From positions 1 through 9,848 of the forward strand of contig QMPN01000100.1 in NCBI GenBank assembly GCA_003648575.1: a DNA stretch of 9,848 bases, given 5' to 3'. This DNA is from Bacteroidota bacterium. Lineage in GTDB: Bacteria; Bacteroidota; Bacteroidia; Bacteroidales; B18-G4. The translations under genes and the position numbers were made by a program. The notes below the pieces were generated by a model. That model saw only the letters and a program-made list of their open reading frames with translations. It did no database searches and was not told the origin of the DNA. Positions 1-6,900 of this stretch are shown here, in pieces; position 1 is the first letter of the stretch, and every line of letters begins with the position of its first letter.

Positions 1-51
1 GAAGAGCCTGGCACCCAAAATCTCCCGCAGGTAAAGTTTGAAAGATATTAA
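1..51 (+). CDS. Possible 3' end of an upstream gene (partial)
   Basis: Frame 1 is open from the window edge for 16 codons (reading EEPGTQNLPQVKFERY) and stops at TAA 49-51. The other two forward frames also close within the first 41 bases, so the openness of this frame is weak evidence. The peptide shows no recognisable motif. A co-directional gene ending about 80 nt before dnaB would be an ordinary arrangement, but this could equally be non-coding sequence. I cannot assign a function. Confidence 0.22.
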   Translation, partial: EEPGTQNLPQVKFERY

Positions 52-96
52 CAAATTATCAACAATCCGGATGGGATAACTAATGCCCGGAAAAGC

Positions 97-122
97 GTAC
101 AATCGCCGCTGTTTTATTGTAC
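97..122. promoter_or_regulatory. Perfect 7-bp inverted repeat in the dnaB leader
   Basis: GTACAAT (97-103) and ATTGTAC (116-122) are exact reverse complements separated by 12 nt, giving a 26-bp dyad. Its right arm overlaps the first three bases of the candidate -7 element of dnaB. A dyad of this size in this position would suit a dimeric regulator occluding RNA polymerase; as RNA it could form only a short A/U-rich hairpin, and then only if transcription began further upstream. No regulator is known to me for this motif. The repeat is seen directly; the operator role is inference. Confidence 0.4.
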
Positions 123-127
123 TTTTG
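120..127 (+). promoter_or_regulatory. Candidate -7 promoter element of dnaB
   Basis: TACTTTTG matches the Bacteroidota -7 consensus TAnnTTTG at every defined base. It ends only 4 nt before the dnaB ATG, so a transcript starting at the usual distance would be leaderless or nearly so. I do not see a convincing TTG/TTTG -33 element at the usual spacing. Either this is a very short-leader promoter or the main promoter lies upstream of the window and the match is fortuitous. Confidence 0.42.
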
Positions 128-131
128 AGGT

Positions 132-1640
132 ATGGAAGAAAAACTGACGCCCCAACAGGATAATACAAGAAAACGAGTCAGGAAAGCGCCACAGACCCCT
201 TCCCTACTCGATCAGGGGCGTGTACCACCTCAGGCCATCGACCTGGAAGAAGCTGTATTGGGAGCGGTCATGCTTGAAAAAGATGCCCTCACGGCAGTGA
301 TCGATATTCTGAAGCCCGAAGCCTTTTACAGAGAAGCCCATAATACCATATATAAAGCGATTGTCGACCTTTTCAATAAGTCGGAACCGGTCGACATTCT
401 TACCGTGATCAGCCAGCTGAAAAGCAACGGCTCACTGGATCTCGTTGGAGGTGCATATTATATTACTCAGCTTACCAACAGGGTGGCCTCCTCGGCCAAT
501 GTCGAATACCATGCGCGTATCATCCTTCAAAAGTTTATACAAAGGGAGCTGATCCGTGTCTCCAGCGAGATCATCAAAGATGCCTTTGAGGATACCACCG
601 ATGTGTTTGAACTTCTCGATCGCGCTGAGCAAAACCTCTTTGCCGTAAGCGAACAGAATATCCGTCGTCAGCAGGGAGAGATGCACCAGTTGATGCAGGA
701 TGCAATCAAAGATATTGAGATTGCCAGGGATGCCGAAACCAAGATGCGTGGAATCCCTTCCGGCTTCGTCGAACTTGACAGGATCACCAACGGCTTCCAG
801 CGCTCCGACCTTATCATCCTGGCTTCCAGGCCTGGTATGGGTAAAACCGCCCTTGCGCTGACTCTGGCCCGCAACATGGCAGTGGATCATAAAAAGCCCA
901 TTGCCTTCTTCTCCCTCGAGATGTCATCCGTTCAGCTGGTAACCCGTTTGATCTCTTCCGAAACACAGCTGAATTCCGACAAATTGCGTAAGGGTGACCT
1001 GCAGGACCATGAGTGGCAGCAGCTGAATACCAAGATCAGAAGCCTTGAAGATGCCAAAATATTTATCGATGATACGCCGGCCCTTTCAATATTTGAGCTA
1101 AGGGCTAAATGCAGAAGGCTTAAAGCACAGAACAATATAGAGATGGTCTTCGTGGATTACCTTCAGCTGATGGTTGGGCAGCAGGATAATAGAGGAAACC
1201 GTGAGCAGGAGATCAGTCACATTTCACGTTCTCTGAAAGCCCTGTCCAAAGAGCTAAACATCCCGGTTATGGCCCTCTCACAGCTGAGTCGTGCCGTGGA
1301 AACACGTGCCGGTGACAAGAAACCAATCCTGTCCGACCTTCGTGAATCCGGAGCTATTGAGCAGGATGCTGATATCGTACTCTTCATTTACAGGCCGGAA
1401 TATTACGGTATCAATGAAGATGCTGATGCCAACCCCATGGCAGGACTCGCCACACTCAGTATTGCCAAACACAGGAATGGTGCTACCGGCGACATCCAGC
1501 TCAGGTTCATCAAAGACTTTGCTAAATTCGCCGATCTGGATACAATGGGCGGACTTGATTACCTCAGTCCTGATGGCGGTGATACTTTTACGGTACCCTC
1601 CAAGCTGAATGATATGGATGAGGATGGAGTACCGTTTTAG
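132..1640 (+). CDS. dnaB: Replicative DNA helicase DnaB
   Basis: DnaB is the hexameric 5'-3' helicase that unwinds the replication fork, loads with primase and is powered by ATP or GTP hydrolysis. The 502-residue protein is full length for the family. The helical N-terminal domain (about residues 30-135) begins with the typical VPPQAIDLEEAVLGA stretch; a linker leads to the RecA-like motor from about 205. Walker A is SRPGMGKT with Lys238 and Thr239, the catalytic glutamate is Glu263 in SLEMS, Walker B ends at Asp342 in VFVDYLQLM, the polar sensor is Gln384 in ALSQLSR, and the probable arginine finger is Arg448 in AKHRNG. The ATG at 132 gives the usual short basic N-terminal extension. No intein or frameshift is present. 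The C-terminus, DMDEDGVPF, is acidic and ends in Pro-Phe, strikingly like the SSB tail. The next gene lies 89 nt downstream on the same strand. Confidence 0.98.
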   Translation: MEEKLTPQQDNTRKRVRKAPQTPSLLDQGRVPPQAIDLEEAVLGAVMLEKDALTAVIDILKPEAFYREAHNTIYKAIVDLFNKSEPVDILTVISQLKSNGSLDLVGGAYYITQLTNRVASSANVEYHARIILQKFIQRELIRVSSEIIKDAFEDTTDVFELLDRAEQNLFAVSEQNIRRQQGEMHQLMQDAIKDIEIARDAETKMRGIPSGFVELDRITNGFQRSDLIILASRPGMGKTALALTLARNMAVDHKKPIAFFSLEMSSVQLVTRLISSETQLNSDKLRKGDLQDHEWQQLNTKIRSLEDAKIFIDDTPALSIFELRAKCRRLKAQNNIEMVFVDYLQLMVGQQDNRGNREQEISHISRSLKALSKELNIPVMALSQLSRAVETRAGDKKPILSDLRESGAIEQDADIVLFIYRPEYYGINEDADANPMAGLATLSIAKHRNGATGDIQLRFIKDFAKFADLDTMGGLDYLSPDGGDTFTVPSKLNDMDEDGVPF

Positions 1641-1689
1641 TGCATAGTGCCGAGTGCCTAAGTGAAAGTGAATAGTGTTAATTGATAAT

Positions 1690-1722
1690 AAATTCAAAAT
1701 TAAGCACTCAAAATTCAAAATT
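1690..1722. repeat. Short AT-rich direct repeats before the 75-residue gene
   Basis: AAATTCAAAATT occurs at 1690-1701 and again at 1711-1722, with starts 21 nt apart (about two DNA turns). The core AATTCAAAAT reappears in inverted orientation as ATTTTGAATT at 1962-1971, just after the stop of the gene that lies between them. The neighbouring bases 1641-1680 also contain degenerate copies of a GTG-containing word (AGTGCC, AGTGAA, AGTGTT). Low-complexity intergenic tracts like this are common in AT-rich bacterial spacers; no promoter match is visible here. Confidence 0.4.
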
Positions 1723-1729
1723 TAACGTC

Positions 1730-1957
1730 ATGGAAGATGTAGAAAGGATATTAGATCTCGACAATGAAATCATAGCCCGTTTACTGGAGTCTGTATTAAG
1801 TGAAAGGGAGATTCCTCACATCTTGCGCACATATCATGATTCGGCTTATGACGGGCTCTGGGCTTTTCAGCAAGGATGGGGATTTATCGAAGCACCACCG
1901 AAATACCGTGATGAGATCATAGAAATCTACGAAGATCTAAAGAAACAACAAGGCTAA
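1730..1957 (+). CDS. Small DUF2007-like protein, 75 residues
   Basis: The reading frame is also open upstream to an ATG at 1682, but the extra 16 residues would be coded by the AT-rich repeat tract, so the ATG at 1730 (start MEDVERILDL) is preferred. The predicted product is acidic, soluble, without signal peptide or membrane segment. Its order of elements is a helix (residues 12-25, NEIIARLLESVLSE), a strand with IPHILRTY (28-35), a Gly/Trp-rich middle (DGLWAFQQGWGFIEAP, 41-56), and a closing amphipathic helix (59-72). This matches the layout of the DUF2007 family, small proteins labelled putative signal transducers, in which a helix precedes a GI-type strand and a closing helix. The family assignment is inference from pattern; the biochemical role is unknown. 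It follows dnaB on the same strand and converges on sucC. No cysteines or metal-binding clusters are visible. Confidence 0.78.
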   Translation: MEDVERILDLDNEIIARLLESVLSEREIPHILRTYHDSAYDGLWAFQQGWGFIEAPPKYRDEIIEIYEDLKKQQG

Positions 1958-1972
1958 GCTGATTTTGAATTA

Positions 1973-1999
1973 TGGATTATGGATTGTTAATCCTATCCA
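1973..1999. terminator. Bulged hairpin between convergent genes
   Basis: TGGAT (1973-1977) plus GGATT (1981-1985) pair with AATCC (1989-1993) plus ATCCA (1995-1999), leaving a 3-nt loop and an asymmetric internal loop (TAT opposite T). It sits in the 68-nt gap where the 75-residue gene and sucC converge, so it could stop transcription from both sides, but no long T run follows on either strand. A second dyad, TAGGC 2007-2011 with GCCTA 2024-2028, includes the sucC stop codon. Both structures are visible; terminator activity is inference. Confidence 0.38.
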
Positions 2000-2025
2000 A
2001 ATACCTTAGGCCTGTAGCCCAAAGC

Positions 2026-3216
2026 CTACTTCAATACTTCCGTAACCATTTGTGCAGCATCTTCCAGCTGAATAGCGGAATGGACCTCAAGTCCTGAATG
2101 ATCGATCAGTTCCTTGCCTTCTTTAGCATTGGTACCCTGAAGCCTGACAATGATAGGCACATTGATCTCTCCAATATTCTTATAGGCATCCACAACCCCC
2201 TGGGCAACCCTGTCACAACGGACGATGCCCCCAAAGATATTCACCAGGATGGCTTTTACATTCGGATCTTTCAGAATGATCCTGAAAGCTTCCTCTACCC
2301 TTTTGGCGCTGGCGGTACCACCTACATCCAGGAAGTTTGCCGGGTTAGCACCTGAAAGCTTAATAATGTCCATGGTAGCCATCGCCAGTCCGGCACCATT
2401 CACCATACAACCTACAGTACCATCGAGTTTTACATAGCTCAGGTCGTATTGACTTGCCTCTACTTCAATGGGATCTTCTTCGCTAAAGTCGCGCATCTCG
2501 GCGATATCAGGATGGCGGTATAGTGCGTTATTATCAATAGCCACTTTGGAATCGGCTGCAAATATTTGATTATCTGATGTTTTCATCACAGGATTGATCT
2601 CGAAGAGAGATGCATCGCTTCCGACATATGCTTTGTAGAGTGCATTTACAAATTTCACCATCATCTTAAAAGCATCACCGGAAAGTCCCAGATTAAATGC
2701 AATTTTCCTGCACTGGAAGCTCTGCAATCCTACCTTGGGGTCGACCACCTCGGTAAAGATCTGTTCCGGTGTTTCTTCTGCTACCTGTTCGATGTTCATT
2801 CCGCCACGAGGTGAATACATAATCATATTTCGTCCCAGGTCACGGTTCAGCAAAATGCTCATGTAAAATTCCTGGGGTTCCGATTCACCGGGATAATAGA
2901 CATTCTGTTCGACCAGCACCTTCCTTACCTTTTTTCCTTCAGCACTTGTCTGTGGTGTCACGAGCATCATGCCCAGTATCTGGTCGGCATACTGCTTCAC
3001 TTCATCCAGCGATTTTGCGATCTTTACACCACCGCCTTTCCCGCGACCACCCGCATGTATCTGTGCCTTCACAGCAAATTTATCCATGCCGGTTTCATCC
3101 AATATTTTCTTTGCAAGCTCACGTGCCTGTTCCGGTGACTCAGCGACATAGCCAAGAGGTACTGCAACACCGTATTTCTTCAGAATAGATTTTCCCTGAT
3201 ATTCGTGTAGATTCAT
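2026..3216 (-). CDS. sucC: Succinyl-CoA synthetase (ADP-forming) beta subunit
   Basis: SucC forms the nucleotide-binding half of succinyl-CoA synthetase, which interconverts succinyl-CoA and succinate with substrate-level phosphorylation in the TCA cycle in the cytoplasm. The 396-residue product is close to the usual length of about 390. The N-terminal ATP-grasp domain (residues 1 to about 240) opens with MNLHEYQGKSILKKYGV and holds KAQIHAGGRGKGGGVK (50-65) and the metal-site region LFEINP (204-209) to AADSK (220-224). The C-terminal ligase domain (about 260-396) has NFLDVGGTA (294-302), the Gly-rich NIFGGIVRCD (326-335) and GTNAKEG (361-367). The partner gene sucD, which carries the phosphohistidine, is not in the window, so the two subunits are not encoded as a pair here unless sucD lies elsewhere. 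The ATG at 3216 gives the canonical start; a -7 element lies about 22 nt upstream. No damage is seen. Confidence 0.98.
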   Translation of the reverse strand: MNLHEYQGKSILKKYGVAVPLGYVAESPEQARELAKKILDETGMDKFAVKAQIHAGGRGKGGGVKIAKSLDEVKQYADQILGMMLVTPQTSAEGKKVRKVLVEQNVYYPGESEPQEFYMSILLNRDLGRNMIMYSPRGGMNIEQVAEETPEQIFTEVVDPKVGLQSFQCRKIAFNLGLSGDAFKMMVKFVNALYKAYVGSDASLFEINPVMKTSDNQIFAADSKVAIDNNALYRHPDIAEMRDFSEEDPIEVEASQYDLSYVKLDGTVGCMVNGAGLAMATMDIIKLSGANPANFLDVGGTASAKRVEEAFRIILKDPNVKAILVNIFGGIVRCDRVAQGVVDAYKNIGEINVPIIVRLQGTNAKEGKELIDHSGLEVHSAIQLEDAAQMVTEVLK

Positions 3217-3237
3217 CGTTTACGTTTTTGTGAGCGA

Positions 3238-3245
3238 CAAAAATA
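3238..3245 (-). promoter_or_regulatory. Candidate -7 promoter element of sucC
   Basis: Read on the minus strand the bases are TATTTTTG, a full match to TAnnTTTG. Initiation a few bases downstream would give a leader of roughly 15-20 nt before the sucC ATG. No clear -33 TTTG is visible at the expected distance. Position and consensus match are seen; use in vivo is inferred. Confidence 0.5.
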
Positions 3246-3305
3246 ATGTTTTTCCGCGAAAGGTATACAGCCTATATGTAAAGATACTCCTATGTTAAAA
3301 AAGCC

Positions 3306-3313
3306 TATCTTTG
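3306..3313 (+). promoter_or_regulatory. Candidate -7 promoter element of the lolD cluster
   Basis: TATCTTTG is a full match to the Bacteroidota -7 consensus TAnnTTTG. Initiation a few bases downstream would fall around 3317-3320, giving a leader of about 15 nt to the ATG at 3333. This short distance is an argument for ATG 3333 over the TTG at 3324. A -33 element is not obvious. No other good promoter match is seen ahead of the two downstream genes, which suggests this one drives all three. Confidence 0.52.
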
Positions 3314-3332
3314 CAGCTCTTAATTGCGATGC

Positions 3333-3992
3333 ATGATACGTGCTGAAAACATACACAAAGCTTATGGTTCTCTGGAAGTCCTGGGAGGGATTTCACTGGA
3401 GATCAAAAAAGCTGAGATCGTGTCCGTTGTCGGTGCTTCCGGAGCGGGAAAGTCGACCCTTTTGCATATCCTTGGCACCCTCGACAAAGCGGACCAGGGC
3501 ACAGTCAGCATTAACGGGCAGGCCATTGCAAATATGAATGAAAAGAAATTATCGGCATTCAGGAATAAGGAAATTGGCTTTGTTTTTCAATTCCATCATC
3601 TCTTGCCTGAATTCACCGCACTTGAAAATATATGCATCCCGGCCTACATCGCAGGAGACTCGAAAAAAGAAGCCATTGAGAAGGCTCAAAAGCTGATCAA
3701 TCTTCTGGGCCTGAGTGCAAGGATGGACCATAAACCCGCAGCCCTTTCGGGTGGCGAACAACAGCGGGTAGCCGTTGCCAGGGCCCTCGTAAACAATCCG
3801 GCAGTAGTGATAGCCGACGAGCCCTCAGGCAACCTTGATTCGAACAACTCGGTTGAATTGCACAAACTTTTTCTGAGTTTGCGTAATGAACTGGAACAAA
3901 CTTTCGTTATTGTTACCCATAACAAGGAATTAGCGGAGATGGCCGATCGTCAGATGCGCATTAAAGATGGGATCATATCACAGCATGAATAA
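3333..3992 (+). CDS. lolD: LolD-type ABC transporter ATP-binding protein
   Basis: This is a cytoplasmic ABC ATPase of the LolD/MacB class. LolD powers the LolCDE complex, which releases lipoproteins from the inner membrane to the LolA carrier. The 219 residues contain Walker [10 protein letters not shown] (34-42), a Q-loop at Gln86 followed by [13 protein letters not shown], which is typical of LolD, the signature LSGGEQQR (138-145), Walker B VVIADEP (158-164), the D-loop NLD (167-169) and the switch His196 in VTHN. The start is taken at ATG 3333 ([12 protein letters not shown]); an in-frame TTG at 3324 would add three residues but leaves almost no leader. No LolC/LolE-like permease is encoded nearby, so the membrane partner must be elsewhere. 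The stop overlaps the next start by 8 nt, indicating translational coupling to the repeat protein. FtsE- or MacB-type ATPases are alternatives; the family region is certain, the LolD name likely. Confidence 0.88.
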   Translation: MIRAENIHKAYGSLEVLGGISLEIKKAEIVSVVGASGAGKSTLLHILGTLDKADQGTVSINGQAIANMNEKKLSAFRNKEIGFVFQFHHLLPEFTALENICIPAYIAGDSKKEAIEKAQKLINLLGLSARMDHKPAALSGGEQQRVAVARALVNNPAVVIADEPSGNLDSNNSVELHKLFLSLRNELEQTFVIVTHNKELAEMADRQMRIKDGIISQHE

Positions 3993-6900
3993 GACGTTTT
4001 TTACACTCATTAAAGTACTGTTGTTTACAGTCCTTTTCCTCGGCATAAACCCTGTACAATCCCAGGGTATTGATGAGCAATATAAGCAAGCCATTGAATC
4101 TGCCGATGGTTATTTTGAAAAGGCGGACTACCTGAATGCCAAAGCCTCATACCAGGTGGCTTCACAGAAAAAGCCTGATGAGCAATATCCCAAGGACCGT
4201 TTAAGGGAGTCGATCAGTCTGCTTCGTGTTCAGATGGAACAGATGGCAGAATTCAATGATAAACTGACCTATGCGGACCGTCTCTACCAGGAAAAATCCT
4301 GGGATAATGCCATCCTCGCTTATGAAGAAGCGCAAAAGCTCATGCCTTCAGACCCCTATCCCTCAGATCAGATCAAACTGATCAGGGAAATACAATCTGA
4401 TGAGGCAGAAAATGAGGGCAGATATACCGGCCTTATAAATGAAGGGGATGCCCTGTTTGCTGCAGAGGATTATGTTGCAGCAATAACAAAATACGATGAT
4501 GCAGCACGCATCTATCCCGGCAGGCAGGAGATGAAAGATAAGATCGACGCCACAAATCAGAGGCTTTCTGAGATCGCCGCCCAGCAATCAGGCTATGAGA
4601 AAGCCATCAGCGAAGCTGAGATGTACCATGCGCGTAAGGATTATGAGAACGAGCTGAAATCTTATCAGCTGGCATCAGAGCTCAAACCCGAAGAGCCCTT
4701 GCCACAGGTAAAGATCAGGGAACTGAACGACTTCCTTCGTAAGTATGAAGCATACAATAAATTTGTGTCGGAGGGTGATGAGCTATACATTTCTCAGCAG
4801 TTTGCTGAAGCTAAACTGAAGTATGAGAAAGCGCTGGAGGTCCTCCCCAAAGAAAACTATCCCAGGGAGATCATCAGCAAGATCAACATTGCCCTGTCGG
4901 AAAAGACTGAACGTGATAAAGCGGCCTATGAGGATGCTCTTGCAAAAGCTGATGAACTCTATAGCCAGGAAGATTACCAGGCTGCCATGCTTGCCTATTC
5001 CGATGCCTTGCGTTACTGGCCTGATGGGGAGCATGCCCACCAAAGGATCAGCAGGATAAATGAGATCATGGCATTGAAAAGGGCGCAGGAAGAAGCCTAT
5101 GCCAACACCATCAGCCTGGCTGACAAGCTTTTTGCAGACAAAGAATACGCAGAGGCAAAGACCGAATACCGCAATGCGGCCGACATCAATCCCTTCGAAC
5201 AATACCCCAAGGTCAGGATAGATGAGATCGACCTCATCCTCTCACAAATCCAGGACCAGCTGAATCAGTATGATGCCATCATACATGGGGCCGATAAGCT
5301 GTTCAATGCTGGTGATTATGAGCAATCGCGCATACAATACCTGCGAGCACAGGACATAATGAGTGACAGGAGCTATCCTGAAGATCAGATCAAGATGATA
5401 GATGAGATCCTGGGCAGGGCACATGCCACACAGGAAGCCTACGATGCTGCCATTGCCCGTGGCGACGAGCATTTCACGAAGCGTGAATGGGAGGATGCCA
5501 AGGTGGACTATGTAGAAGCCAACGACCTTATCCAGGAAGAGCAATACCCCAAGGATAAGATTACTGAGATCAATAATATCCTGGCCCAGTTGCAGGCAGA
5601 ACAGGAAACTTACACCCTCGCCCTCAAGACTGCAGACCAGCTCCTTGCAGAAAAGAATTATATGGGGGCGCTGATGGAATACCGTAATGCTGCCGATATC
5701 TTTACTGAAGAGGAATATCCACAACAAAAAATCGAAGAGATCAACGGATTACTGGCAGAACAGTCCAGGCTTGCAGGAATAGATCAGAGCTATGCAGACG
5801 CCGTAGCTGAAGGGGATCGCTTGTTATCAGAGGAGCAGTACGATGCTTCCAAAGCCTCCTTCGAACTGGCACTCACGTATAAAGCCACCGAAAGCTATCC
5901 GAAGGATAAGATTGCCGAGATAGATGGCATACTGGCTGAACTGGCCAGGTTACAAGGTATTGAAAACAGTTATAATGAAGCCATAGAGGCAGGGGATCTG
6001 GCTATGGAACAACTGGACTATAACAAGGCAAAATCAGACTATGAACTGGCATTGGGCTTTAAAGCAGATGAGCAATACCCTAAAGATAAGATTGCTGAGA
6101 TCGAAGCTATTTTCGCTGCAGAAGCAGCCCGTATCGCACAGCTGGGAGCTGATTACACACAGGCAATCGCAGATGGTGATGCCCTGCTTGCTGCCCTGGA
6201 TTATGATGGCGCCAGAGTAAAATATGCTGCTGCGCTTACCCTCATGCCTGACGAAGCATACCCGGCCCAGAAAATAAGTGAGATCGAGGGAATATTGGCT
6301 GAATTGGAAAGACTCAGGCTGCTGGATGAAGAATATGCCGTTACTATCACTTCTGCCGACGGCATGTTTAATGCAAAATCATACAGCAATGCCCGTGCAG
6401 AGTATGAGAAAGCAAGCGTATTGAAACCCGAAGAAGCCTATCCCAGGGAAAAGATGACAGAGATCGATGTCATCTTTGCAGAGCAGGCCCGCCTGCTTGG
6501 AATAGAAGAGAGTTATAGCGAAGCTATCGCTGCTGCAGACTTTTTCATGACCGAAGAGAAGCTAAGCGAGGCAAAATCAGCATATCAGCGCGCCCTCAGT
6601 TTCAAACCGGAAGAAGCTTACCCGCAGCAAAAGATAGCCGAGATAGATGCTGTCTTTGCCTCCCTGGCTGAACAGGAAGAACAATACCTGATCGCCATCG
6701 GCACCGCCGATACATATTTCAACACACAGGAATATGAACAGGCCAGAGTAGCGTATCTACGTGCACAGGGCATCAAAGCCGATGAGCCCTACCCTGCACA
6801 ACGTATTACGGAAATTGATGGAATACTGGCAAATCTACAACAACAACAGGCTATCGATGAAGCTTATGCCAATGCCATTGCCCACGGCGACAATTTCTTT

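Noticed and set aside
432..890. 152-codon open frame on the minus strand inside dnaB
   Set aside because: It is antisense to conserved helicase domains, has no family resemblance and no separate promoter or codon signal.
1278..1718. 146-codon minus-strand frame over the end of dnaB
   Set aside because: Antisense to the conserved motor domain; the translation looks like a shadow with no recognisable motif.
3324..3332. TTG start for the LolD-type ATPase
   Set aside because: It leaves almost no leader after the -7 element and adds three residues not expected in the family; ATG 3333 is better.
3967..3984. Upstream ATG for the repeat protein
   Set aside because: It would add MGSYHS before the signal peptide and lengthen the overlap with lolD; ATG 3985 gives a standard n-region.
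3985..4065. Lipoprotein signal for the repeat protein
   Set aside because: No cysteine follows the hydrophobic segment, so there is no lipobox; cleavage after VQS by signal peptidase I fits.
5242..5727. 161-codon minus-strand frame with hydrophobic runs in the repeat gene
   Set aside because: Hydrophobicity arises from reading Glu/Lys/Asp-rich codons in antisense; not a membrane protein.
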